DNA of 64,000 nucleotides, from the NCBI RefSeq assembly GCF_013294065.1, contig NZ_JABSNM010000012.1, positions 62,001 to 126,000 of the forward strand, read 5' to 3'. This DNA is from Sphaerotilus uruguayifluvii. GTDB lineage: Bacteria > Pseudomonadota > Gammaproteobacteria > Burkholderiales > Burkholderiaceae_C. The number at the start of each line of letters is the position of its first letter. The stretch's first letter is position 1. Under the pieces are notes generated by a model. The model was given only the letters and a program-made list of their open reading frames with translations, searched no databases and was not told the origin of the DNA. Of this stretch, positions 1 to 7,245 are shown piece after piece. Made by a program: the position numbers and the translations under genes.

Positions 1-73
1 CAGGCACCGGGAGGTGCCCGTCGGGATGGAGAGACTTTATGGCTTCGCTATCAATCAATCCAATTCAATAGAT
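1..73. other. Non-coding left edge with small hairpins
   Basis: No gene is visible here. Bases 3-8 (GGCACC) and 13-18 (GGTGCC) form a perfect 6-bp stem with a 4-base loop. An AT-rich patch at 47-89, unusual in this window, has outer arms GCTATC (47-52) and GATAGC (84-89) and inner TCAAT (51-55) and ATTGA (76-80). It overlaps the stop codon of the minus-strand transporter gene and could act as its transcription terminator. Neither element ends in a clear T run, so this is tentative. Confidence 0.3.
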
Positions 74-724
74 TCATTGAAGCGATAGCCGAGACCCGGT
101 CCGCCACTCGCGACGCGCCTGCCGGATCACCGAGGCGGCTCCCGACAGCGCCAGCCCGCCCATGACGCCCGCGACGATCAGGTCCGGCCAGCCGCGGCCG
201 GTGCCGAAGACGCCCAGCGCGGCGGCCATCACCGCGACATTGCCGATCGCGTCGTTGCGGCTGCACAGCCAGACCGAACGCATGTTGGCGTCGCCCTCGC
301 GCCAGGCGTAGAGCATCGCGGCGACCGCGACATTGGCCAGCAGCGCCAGCGCGCCGACCGCGCCCATCGTCGTCGCCTCGGGCACCGTGCCCTGCGAGAA
401 GCTCCACAGCGCACGGCCCAGCACCACCAGGCCGAACAGGCCCATGCTGGCGCCCTTGAGCAGCGCCGCGCCCGCGCGGTGGCGCAGCGACATCCCCAGC
501 ACCCACAGCGACACGCCGTAGTTAGCCGCATCGCCCAGGAAGTCGATCGCGTCGGCCAGCAGCGACACCGAGCCCGAGCGCAGGCCCGCGCCGATCTCGA
601 CCGCGAACATCGCCGCGTTGATCAGCAGCGCCGCCCACAGCACGCGGCGGTAGCGCTCGCTGGTCGGCGCCGGTGGCGGGGAACAGGCATGGCCATGGCC
701 GTGGCCGCAGCAGGAATCGCTCAT
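74..724 (-). CDS. CDF-like heavy-metal cation transporter
   Basis: Inner-membrane protein of 216 residues, probably exporting a divalent metal such as Cd, Zn or Pb. The N-terminus carries a short Cys/His-rich metal-binding tail (CCGHGHGHAC), followed by about six hydrophobic segments. The segment LLADAIDFLGDA resembles the metal-site helix of cation diffusion facilitators, and NDAIGN resembles the second one. The usual cytoplasmic C-terminal domain is missing, so the protein is shorter than typical CzcD. The start at 724 is chosen because the Cys/His tail begins there and the metal-responsive operator lies just upstream; longer in-frame starts would run over the operator. It is transcribed divergently from a MerR regulator. 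Family is well supported; the exact metal is inference. Confidence 0.85.
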   Translation of the reverse strand: MSDSCCGHGHGHACSPPPAPTSERYRRVLWAALLINAAMFAVEIGAGLRSGSVSLLADAIDFLGDAANYGVSLWVLGMSLRHRAGAALLKGASMGLFGLVVLGRALWSFSQGTVPEATTMGAVGALALLANVAVAAMLYAWREGDANMRSVWLCSRNDAIGNVAVMAAALGVFGTGRGWPDLIVAGVMGGLALSGAASVIRQARREWRTGSRLSLQ

Positions 725-766
725 CGGGAAAGCTCCATCGTCAAGATCGGGATGACGGCATTGCAA

Positions 767-787
767 ACCCTGAAGCGGCTTCAGGGT
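767..787. promoter_or_regulatory. MerR/CadR-type operator
   Basis: Perfect inverted repeat with 10-bp arms ACCCTGAAGC and GCTTCAGGGT separated by a single G. It lies between the divergent transporter and cadR-like genes. On the minus strand TTGACC (785-790) precedes it and TGCAAT follows 19 bp later, the long spacer expected of promoters that MerR proteins untwist. The ends ACCCT and AGGGT match the ends of known CadR and PbrR operators. Promoter elements are read by eye. Confidence 0.8.
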
Positions 788-827
788 CAAGCCCCGCCCC
801 CCGCCTCGCGCATGCGACCATGCGCCC

Positions 828-1310
828 ATGAAGATCAGCGAACTGGCCCGCGCCACCGGCACGCCCGTGGGCACCATCCGCCACTACGAGCGCGAGGGCC
901 TGCTGCCCGAGCCGCCGCGCCAGCAGGACAACGGCTACCGGCGCTACGGCCCGGCCGACGTCGAGCGGCTCGGCCTGATCCGCCAGGCGCGTGCGCTCGA
1001 CATGTCGCTGGACGAGATCCGCGTGCTGCTGGCGCTGCACGACACGCCGCAGGCGCCGTGCGACGCGGTCAATGCGCTGCTCGACGCGCACATCGGCCAC
1101 GTCAGCGCGCGCATCCTCGAGCTGCAGCAGCTCGAGGCGCGACTGCTGGCCCTGCGCGCACGCTGCGCGCAGGCCAGCGACGCCGGCCACTGCGGCATCC
1201 TCGCCGGCCTGGCCGCGGGCGATGGCCCCGGCGCCACCGGCACGACGGGCGCGGCGGGCGTTCACGCCGGCGTGCATGTCGGCGGCGCGCACCGCGGCCA
1301 CGGGCATTGA
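828..1310 (+). CDS. cadR: MerR-family Cd/Pb-responsive regulator (CadR-like)
   Basis: Transcriptional activator of 160 residues. Residues 1-70 form the MerR winged-helix DNA-binding domain (MKISELARATG, then GTIRHYEREGLL), followed by a dimerisation helix. Metal-binding cysteines are visible at C78, C113 and C122, the arrangement known for CadR and PbrR, and the last 16 residues are rich in histidine (ending AHRGHGH), as in Pseudomonas CadR. It is divergent from the metal transporter, with a MerR-type dyad at 767-787 between them, so it most likely controls that gene. CadR is preferred over ZntR or CueR because of the cysteine pattern; the inducing metal is not proven. Confidence 0.85.
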   Translation: MKISELARATGTPVGTIRHYEREGLLPEPPRQQDNGYRRYGPADVERLGLIRQARALDMSLDEIRVLLALHDTPQAPCDAVNALLDAHIGHVSARILELQQLEARLLALRARCAQASDAGHCGILAGLAAGDGPGATGTTGAAGVHAGVHVGGAHRGHGH

Positions 1311-1403
1311 CCCGGATCTGACCCGCGGGTGACAGCGCCCGGCCCGCCCGGCGTGGTCTTCTGCGGGCTCCCGGCCTGCCCGGACGCCGACGAGGAGACC
1401 CCG

Positions 1404-1982
1404 ATGAGCCACACCGACACCGACGCCCGCACCGATCCCGCCGCTTCTCCCGCCGCCACGCTGGCGCGCTGGCTCGACGACGAGCAGCGGGTGCGCGCCA
1501 CGCTGGGCCCGCCCGGCATCGCCCGGCCGGCGCAGATCGCGCACCTGAGCGGCATGGAGTGGTTCGCCGCGATCCGTCGCGGCGAGCTGCCCTCGGTGCC
1601 GATCGGCGCGACGATGGACTTCCTGCCGATCGAGTTCGAGCCCGGCCGCTTCGTCTTCCAGGGCCGGCCGGACCTGCGCCACGCCAACCCGATGGGCACC
1701 ATCCACGGCGGCTGGATCGCGACGCTGCTGGACTCCTGCGTCGCCTGCGCGGTGCACACGATGCTGCCGGCCGGGCGCGCCTACACCACCGCCGAGCTGA
1801 AGATCAGCTATGTGCGCGCGCTCACGCCGCAGGTCGAGCGGGTGCGCGCCGAGGGCCGGGTGATTCACGCCGGCCACCAGGCCGGCTTCGCCGAAGGCCG
1901 CCTGTTCGGCCCCGACGGCCGCCTCTACGCCCACGCGACGACGACCTGCATCGTGCTGTCGACCCGCGCGGCGGAAGGGTGA
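1404..1982 (+). CDS. PaaI-family thioesterase
   Basis: Hotdog-fold acyl-CoA thioesterase of 192 residues. The family motif is clear: NPMGTIHGGWIATLLDS, in which the HGG loop and following helix form the CoA site, then a strand KISYVRAL and a C-terminal strand with ATTTCIVL. The N-terminal 60 residues are an extension seen in many uncharacterised PaaI proteins. The ATG at 1404 is chosen because GAGGAG lies 7-12 bases upstream; a longer frame from 1329 lacks a ribosome site. The physiological substrate cannot be read from sequence. It is transcribed toward the lut genes without being part of them. Confidence 0.8.
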   Translation: MSHTDTDARTDPAASPAATLARWLDDEQRVRATLGPPGIARPAQIAHLSGMEWFAAIRRGELPSVPIGATMDFLPIEFEPGRFVFQGRPDLRHANPMGTIHGGWIATLLDSCVACAVHTMLPAGRAYTTAELKISYVRALTPQVERVRAEGRVIHAGHQAGFAEGRLFGPDGRLYAHATTTCIVLSTRAAEG

Positions 1983-1997
1983 GATCGCGGTGCATCG

Positions 1998-2082
1998 TGG
2001 GTCCTCGCCTTCGCGAGGATGACGGATGGAAGGCGGAGGATCACGGAGACTCTGCCGTCATGCCCGCGCAGGCGGGCACCCA
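1998..2082. repeat. Inverted pair of REP-like intergenic elements
   Basis: Two copies of a roughly 28-base element lie in opposite orientation between convergent genes. Copy 1 (1998-2025, minus strand) reads CCGTCATCCTCGCGAAGG then CGAGGACCCA. Copy 2 (2055-2082, plus strand) reads CCGTCATGCCCGCGCAGG then CGGGCACCCA. Each is itself a hairpin, and the two could pair with each other. Elements starting CGTCAT and ending in CCA are common dispersed intergenic repeats in proteobacterial genomes. The following 2100-2150 contains short direct repeats of CAGCCTTCA. Confidence 0.7.
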
Positions 2083-2130
2083 CGCACGCACCAACGTGCC
2101 GACCCGATCCCCTCACTCAGCCTTCAACCC

Positions 2131-3570
2131 TCAGCCTTCATCCTTCAGCCGCTCGCGCAGGCCCCGCGCCGCCGGCCTGAGCGGCGTGCGGTTCGCGGTC
2201 CAGCCGGCCTGCCACGGCGGCGTGAGGCCGCGCAGCCGGTGCGCCATGCCGGTCAGCGTGCCGTAGAGGGCCGGGCTGGCATTGACCTGCGCCCAGGCCT
2301 TCCAGGCCAGCGCCTCCTTCCAGTCCTTCGCGCTGGCCTGGCCGGCCAGCGGCGCGTGGCCGGGTTCGGGCTCGTGCTTGGCGGCGTGGCGCAGCTGCAT
2401 CAGCAGCTCGGGGATCGGGATGCCCACGGGACAGACCTCCGCACAGGCTCCGCACAGGCTGCTGGCGGTGGGCAGGTCCTGCGTCGGCTCCAGGCCGAGC
2501 AGATGCGGCGAGATGATCGAGCCGATCGGCCCCGGATAGGTCGTGCCGTAGGCCAGGCCGCCGATGCGCGCGTAGACCGGGCAGTGGTTCATGCACGCGC
2601 CGCAGCGGATGCACTGCAGCGTCGGGCGGAAGTCGGTGTCGCGGTAGGCCTGGCTGCGGCCGTTGTCGAGCAGCACAAGATGCAGCTCGCGCGGGCCGTC
2701 CAGCTCGCCCTCGCCTTCCCTGCGCGGTCCGGTGATGACGTTCAGATAGGTCGTGATCGCCTGGCCGGTGGCCGAGCGCGTCAGGAGGCTGTAGAGCGGC
2801 AGCACCTGCTCGAAGGTCTCGACCACCTTCTCGATGCCGGTGATGGCGATGTGCACGTCGGGCACCGTAGTGCACATGCGGCCGTTGCCCTCGTTCTCGA
2901 CCAGCACCAGCGTGCCGGTGTCGGCGACCATGAAGTTCACGCCCGACACCCCGATCGGCGCGTCGCGGAACTGGTCGCGCAGCACGCGCCGGCCGATGGC
3001 GATCAGCGCGTCGACGTCCTCGGTGTAGGGCGTGTCGGGAATCTTCTCCTCGAAGAGCGCGGCGATCTGCTGCCTGGTCTTGTGGATCGCCGGCATGATG
3101 ATGTGGCTCGGGCGCTCGCCGGCGAGCTGGACGATGTACTCGCCCATGTCGCTCTCCAGGCAGTCGATGCCGTGCTCGAGCATGCGGTGGTTGAGCTCGA
3201 TCTCCTCGCTCACCATCGACTTGCCCTTGACCATGCCGCGCGCACCGTGGCGCTGCGCGATCGCCAGGAAGATCGCGTTGGCGTCCTCGGGCGTCTGCGC
3301 CCAGTGGACCTGCACGCCGCGCGCCTTCAGGTTCGCCTCCAGCGATTCGAGCAGCTCGGGCAGCTTCGAGAGGCTGTACTGGCGCACCGCCTCGCCGACG
3401 CCGCGCAGCGCCTCGAAGCCGTCGCGGTCGCTGAAATGGCCGGCGCGCTTGGTCTGCAGGAAGTCCATCGCGCTGCGGAAGCTCGCGCGCAGGTGGTCGT
3501 CGTCGACCGCGACCCGGGTGTTGGCCTTGAACTGGCGCGGGTCGACGAAGGTCAGCGGGGCTTCAGTCAC
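2131..3570 (-). CDS. lutB: Lactate utilisation iron-sulfur protein LutB
   Basis: Iron-sulfur subunit of the LutABC (YkgEFG) L-lactate oxidation system, which converts lactate to pyruvate in the cytoplasm. It has 479 residues, the usual length for LutB. The first 300 residues are the LUD domain; then two ferredoxin-type motifs follow, CIRCGACMNHCP and CGACAEVCP, each set to hold a 4Fe-4S cluster. The C-terminal 80 residues are the LutB-specific tail. It is the last gene of the operon and overlaps lutC by 4 bases (ATGA), so translation is likely coupled. The operon order A-C-B differs from the A-B-C order of Bacillus subtilis. Confidence 0.93.
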   Translation of the reverse strand: MTEAPLTFVDPRQFKANTRVAVDDDHLRASFRSAMDFLQTKRAGHFSDRDGFEALRGVGEAVRQYSLSKLPELLESLEANLKARGVQVHWAQTPEDANAIFLAIAQRHGARGMVKGKSMVSEEIELNHRMLEHGIDCLESDMGEYIVQLAGERPSHIIMPAIHKTRQQIAALFEEKIPDTPYTEDVDALIAIGRRVLRDQFRDAPIGVSGVNFMVADTGTLVLVENEGNGRMCTTVPDVHIAITGIEKVVETFEQVLPLYSLLTRSATGQAITTYLNVITGPRREGEGELDGPRELHLVLLDNGRSQAYRDTDFRPTLQCIRCGACMNHCPVYARIGGLAYGTTYPGPIGSIISPHLLGLEPTQDLPTASSLCGACAEVCPVGIPIPELLMQLRHAAKHEPEPGHAPLAGQASAKDWKEALAWKAWAQVNASPALYGTLTGMAHRLRGLTPPWQAGWTANRTPLRPAARGLRERLKDEG

Positions 3571-4289
3571 AGGGACACCTCCAGGTCATTGACGAGCACG
3601 ATCACCAGCGCCTTCGGGCCATGCGCGCCGAAGGCCAGCACCTGCTGGATGTCGGCGGTCTTGGACGGGCCGGTGACCAGCACCAGGTTGGTCGGCATGC
3701 CGGTGGTGGCCAGGTCCTGCGCGGCGATCGCCGCCGGCAGGCTGGCGTGGAGGTCGCTCGCACGCAGCACCGCCACATGCAGCGGCGGCACCAGCGAGAG
3801 CGTGCGCGGCTCGTCCGGCCCGGGGCGCAGCACCAGCGTGCCGGTGTCGGCGATGCCCGCGCGCGCGGTGGTCAGGCCGGCGTCGATGCGGTCGAACAGC
3901 TCGGTCTTCCAGTGCGCCAGCGGCCGGTCGAAGCGGCAGGCCTCGACCTCGGCCAGCGCAGCGACACAGCCGGGATCGGCCGCCGGCCCGCAGCCCACAG
4001 CCACGCGGCGCGCGCCGTGCTCGGCCAGCACCGCGCGCACCACCGCCGGCCAGTCGGCGGGCGTGGCGTGGCGCACGTCGGCGCGCCAGCCGCGCGCGGC
4101 GGCCTCGAACGGCGCGATCAGCGAGGCCGGGTCGATGCGCACGCCCAGGCGGCCGCGGCCGAAGGGCCCGGCGTGATAGGCCGCCAGCGACGGCGCGGGC
4201 AGCGGCTGCGACGGCGCGCTCTGGCGCAGCCGGGCGAGGATGGCGCCGCGGGCAGCGCCGGTGTCGGGGGAGGCGGTGGACGAGGTCAT
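3567..4289 (-). CDS. lutC: Lactate utilisation protein LutC (LUD domain)
   Basis: LUD-domain protein of 240 residues and third component of the L-lactate dehydrogenase complex LutABC. The family core GIADTGTLVL and the C-terminal LVLVTGPSKTADIQ are visible. It has no cysteine clusters, as expected for LutC. It lies between lutA and lutB: 15 bases separate it from lutA and it overlaps lutB by 4. Its assignment as LutC rather than a shortened LutB rests on length and lack of iron-sulfur motifs. Confidence 0.9.
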   Translation of the reverse strand: MTSSTASPDTGAARGAILARLRQSAPSQPLPAPSLAAYHAGPFGRGRLGVRIDPASLIAPFEAAARGWRADVRHATPADWPAVVRAVLAEHGARRVAVGCGPAADPGCVAALAEVEACRFDRPLAHWKTELFDRIDAGLTTARAGIADTGTLVLRPGPDEPRTLSLVPPLHVAVLRASDLHASLPAAIAAQDLATTGMPTNLVLVTGPSKTADIQQVLAFGAHGPKALVIVLVNDLEVSL

Positions 4290-4304
4290 GCGGAGGTCTC
4301 GTTG

Positions 4305-5096
4305 TCAGTCGGTGACCTGCTGCGCCGCGCCCGGCAGGCCCAGGCGCTCGCGCAGGAAGCTGCCGAGGTGCACGCAGCGCGGCTCGCCAGCGGCGCAGCC
4401 GCCGCGCTTCTGGGCGGCGTGGTGCAGGTTGAGCAGGCAGCCGCAGTCGGCACTGACCAGCACCTCGGCGCCGGCGTCGCGCACGCTGGCGAGCTTGTCC
4501 TCGACCATCGCGCCCGAGATCGCCGGATGGCGCGCCGAGAAGGTGCCGCCGAAGCCGCAGCACTCGGCCTCGCGCGCCTGCGCCACCACCTCGACGCCGG
4601 GCAGCGCCTCCAGCAGCGCGCGGCTGGGCACATGCACGCCCATCTCGCGCCGCGCCGAGCACGAGGTGTGCAGCGCCACCTTCACCGGCCGGCCCGAGGG
4701 CGCCGCCGCCAGCCGCTCGCCCAGCCCCAGCACGTCGCGCGCGAAGGTGCTGAACTCGACCACCCGCGCGCCGATGTCGCGCGCCTTCGCCAGCCGCGCC
4801 GGATCCTCGGCGAACAGACGCGGCCAGTGGTGCACCATCATCCCGGCGCACGAGCCCGAGGGCACGACGATCGGCCAGGCCTCGGGAAAGAGATCGAGCT
4901 GCGCCGCCGCGACGGTGCGCGCCTCGTCGGTGTAGCCGCTGGTGTAGGCCGGCTGGCCGCAGCAGCTCTGCGCCTGCGGGAACTCGACCCGCAGGCCGGC
5001 GTCGCGCAGCAGCGCGATCGCGTCCATGCCGGCCTGCGGCGCCATCAGGTCGACGACGCAGGTGGCGAAGAAATAGACGGAAGAAGGCTTGGACAT
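4305..5096 (-). CDS. lutA: Lactate utilisation protein LutA (CCG domain)
   Basis: Fe-S oxidoreductase subunit of 263 residues with the two CCG domains typical of LutA and GlpC-like heterodisulfide reductase subunits: SCCGQPAYTSGY near residue 44 and ECCGFGGTFS near residue 180. With LutB and LutC it oxidises L-lactate. First gene of the operon; the start at 5096 gives MSKPSSVYFFATC, the normal N-terminus with the first conserved cysteine. A FadR-type operator (5172-5182) lies upstream and the divergent regulator follows it. Confidence 0.92.
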   Translation of the reverse strand: MSKPSSVYFFATCVVDLMAPQAGMDAIALLRDAGLRVEFPQAQSCCGQPAYTSGYTDEARTVAAAQLDLFPEAWPIVVPSGSCAGMMVHHWPRLFAEDPARLAKARDIGARVVEFSTFARDVLGLGERLAAAPSGRPVKVALHTSCSARREMGVHVPSRALLEALPGVEVVAQAREAECCGFGGTFSARHPAISGAMVEDKLASVRDAGAEVLVSADCGCLLNLHHAAQKRGGCAAGEPRCVHLGSFLRERLGLPGAAQQVTD

Positions 5097-5171
5097 GGCG
5101 ATCGGGCGGCGGCGGATCCGGTGGGGCGCAGGGGAAGCCGATGATGCGCGCGGCCCCGAATGCCTCTACAG

Positions 5172-5182
5172 TGGTCTGACCA
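5172..5182. promoter_or_regulatory. FadR/LldR-type operator
   Basis: Perfect palindrome TGGTC-T-GACCA in the 108-bp gap between divergent lutA and the GntR regulator. The TGGTC/GACCA arms match the consensus of FadR-subfamily GntR proteins such as LldR, PdhR and GlcC. It lies 22 bases before the regulator start, so it probably serves both autorepression and control of lutACB. Confidence 0.72.
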
Positions 5183-5204
5183 ATTTTCCACCCCGCTGAT
5201 TCCG

Positions 5205-5927
5205 ATGAAGCACGCCCTCGCCGCCCGCCTGCCCGACCAGCTCGCCTCGCGCCTGGAGCGTGCGATCCTGGCCGGCGAGCACCGCCCGGGCGAGCGCCTG
5301 CCGCCCGAGCGCGACTGGGCGATGCGGCTGGGCGTGTCGCGCGCGGCGCTGCGCGAGGCGCTCGGGCAGCTGGCCGAGCGCGGGCTGGTGCTGCGCCGCC
5401 ACGGCGCCGGCACCTTCGTCAGCGATCAGCCCGACGCACGCCGTGCCGACGCCTGGACCCAGCTGCTGCAGCGCCAGCCGCTGATGCAGGCCGACCTGCT
5501 GGAATTCCGCGACATGCTGGAGGCGCGCTGCGCCGAGCTGGCCGCCGAGCGCGCCGACGCCGCCGATCTGAAGCGGCTCGCCGCCTGTCACGATGCGGTG
5601 GCCACGGCCTACGCCGGGCGCGACCGCCCGGCGCAGGTGCGCGCCGACGTCGCCTTCCACCGCGCGATCGCCGACGCGACCCGCAACCCCGTGTTCTCCT
5701 ACCTGGTGGCGACGCTGCTGGCGCTGCTGCACGAGCATGTGCACATCAGCATCGCCGACCTGGCGCCGGACTCGGCCGAGGCGCACGCGCTGGCCGCGCA
5801 GCACGAGGCGCTGTGGCGCCGCATCGAGGCGCGCGATCCGGCCGGCGCCGCGCAGGCGGCGCGCCGCCACATCGATTTCGTGCGCCAGCGCTGGCAGCGG
5901 GCCTGCGGCGGGGAACTGCCGGCCTGA
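5205..5927 (+). CDS. FadR/GntR-family regulator of lactate genes
   Basis: Repressor of 240 residues. Residues 5-75 form the GntR winged helix (GERLPPERDWAMRLGVSRAALREAL, broken here only as a description of one motif region), and the rest is the all-helical FCD effector domain with metal-type histidines (FHRAI and HEHVH). It is divergent from lutA with a FadR-type palindrome between, so its ligand is likely lactate or a related 2-hydroxyacid, as for LldR and LutR. The ATG at 5205 begins the normal N-terminus; a start at 5160 would lie upstream of the operator. Confidence 0.85.
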   Translation: MKHALAARLPDQLASRLERAILAGEHRPGERLPPERDWAMRLGVSRAALREALGQLAERGLVLRRHGAGTFVSDQPDARRADAWTQLLQRQPLMQADLLEFRDMLEARCAELAAERADAADLKRLAACHDAVATAYAGRDRPAQVRADVAFHRAIADATRNPVFSYLVATLLALLHEHVHISIADLAPDSAEAHALAAQHEALWRRIEARDPAGAAQAARRHIDFVRQRWQRACGGELPA

Positions 5928-5990
5928 TCCGGGCTCCACCGGGATGACCGGCCGACCTTCGCGGCCCCTTGACCCCAGGGAGACCGATCG

Positions 5991-7217
5991 ATGCACCACA
6001 GCATCCCGCTGATTTCCATCCTCGCCGCCGGCTTCGGGCTGGCCCTGATCTTCGGCTTCATCGCGGTGCGGCTGCGGCTGCCGGCCCTGGTGGGCTATCT
6101 GTTCGCCGGCATCGCGATCGGGCCGCACACGCCGGGCTTCGTCGGCGATCCGGCGATCGCCTCGCAGCTGGCCGAGATCGGCGTGATGCTGCTGATGTTC
6201 GGCGTCGGCCTGCACTTCTCGATGGCCGACCTGATGGCGGTGCGCCGGGTGGCGCTGCCCGGGGCGGTGGTGCAGATGGTCGCCGCCACCGTCATGGGCG
6301 CGGCGCTGGCGACGAGCTGGGGCTGGTCGGCGGCCGCGGCGACGATCTTCGGTCTGGCGCTGTCGGTGGCCAGCACCGTGGTGCTGCTGCGCGCGCTGGA
6401 GAGCCGCGGCCTGCTCGACGGCGACGACGGCCGGCTGGCGATCGGCTGGCTGGTGGTCGAGGACCTGGCGATGGTGCTGGTGCTGGTGCTGCTGCCGCCG
6501 CTGGTCGGCCAGGACGCGGCGGCTGGCGACGGGCATGGCGGCGGCGCCGGCTCGCCGTGGCTGACGCTGCTGCGCACGCTGGCGCAGGTCGGCGCCTTCG
6601 TGCTGCTGATGCTGGTGGTGGGGCGACGCGCCTTCCCGTGGCTGCTGCTGCAGATCACCCGCACCGGCTCGCGCGAGCTGTTCACGCTGGCGGTGGTGGC
6701 CGCGGCGGTCAGCATCGCCTTCCTGGCGGCGGAGCTGTTCGGCGTGAGCTTCGCGCTGGGCGCCTTCTTCGCCGGCATGGTGCTGCGCGAGTCGCGCTTC
6801 AGCCACCGCGCCGCCGAGGAGACGCTGCCGCTGCGCGATGCCTTCGCGGTGCTGTTCTTCGTCTCGGTGGGCATGCTGTTCGACCCGCAGGTGCTGGTCG
6901 AGGCGCCGCTGAAGGTGCTGGCGGTGGTGGCGATCGTGATGATCGGCAAGTCGCTGGCCGCCGCCGCGCTGGTGCGGCTGCTGCGCCTGCCGGCCTCGAC
7001 CGCGCTCACGGTGTCGGCCAGCCTGGCGCAGATCGGCGAGTTCTCCTTCATCCTCGCCGGGCTGGGCCTGTCGCTGGGCGTGCTGCCGCCGCAGGGGCAG
7101 AGCCTGATCCTGGCCGCGGCGATCATCTCGATCGCGCTGAATCCGCTGCTGTTCGGCCTGATCGACCTGCTGCGCCGGCGTCAGGGCACACCGGCCACGC
7201 CGGCCGCCTCGGCCTGA
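5991..7217 (+). CDS. Kef-type cation:proton antiporter (CPA2), no RCK domain
   Basis: Inner-membrane protein of 408 residues with about 12 hydrophobic segments, matching the Na/H exchanger domain of YbaL, KefB and KefC (CPA2 family). Visible signatures are GYLFAGIAIGPHTPG, MLLMFGVGLHFS and VEDLAMVLVLVLLP. YbaL and KefC are about 550-620 residues because a C-terminal TrkA-N (RCK) nucleotide-binding domain follows; here the protein stops after the membrane part at LLRRRQG. It may be unregulated or gated by another protein. A CAGGGAGA ribosome site lies 6-13 bases before the ATG. No functional link to its neighbours is evident. Confidence 0.85.
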   Translation: MHHSIPLISILAAGFGLALIFGFIAVRLRLPALVGYLFAGIAIGPHTPGFVGDPAIASQLAEIGVMLLMFGVGLHFSMADLMAVRRVALPGAVVQMVAATVMGAALATSWGWSAAAATIFGLALSVASTVVLLRALESRGLLDGDDGRLAIGWLVVEDLAMVLVLVLLPPLVGQDAAAGDGHGGGAGSPWLTLLRTLAQVGAFVLLMLVVGRRAFPWLLLQITRTGSRELFTLAVVAAAVSIAFLAAELFGVSFALGAFFAGMVLRESRFSHRAAEETLPLRDAFAVLFFVSVGMLFDPQVLVEAPLKVLAVVAIVMIGKSLAAAALVRLLRLPASTALTVSASLAQIGEFSFILAGLGLSLGVLPPQGQSLILAAAIISIALNPLLFGLIDLLRRRQGTPATPAASA

Positions 7218-7245
7218 GGCGGACCCAGCGGACCGGGCGGCCGCT

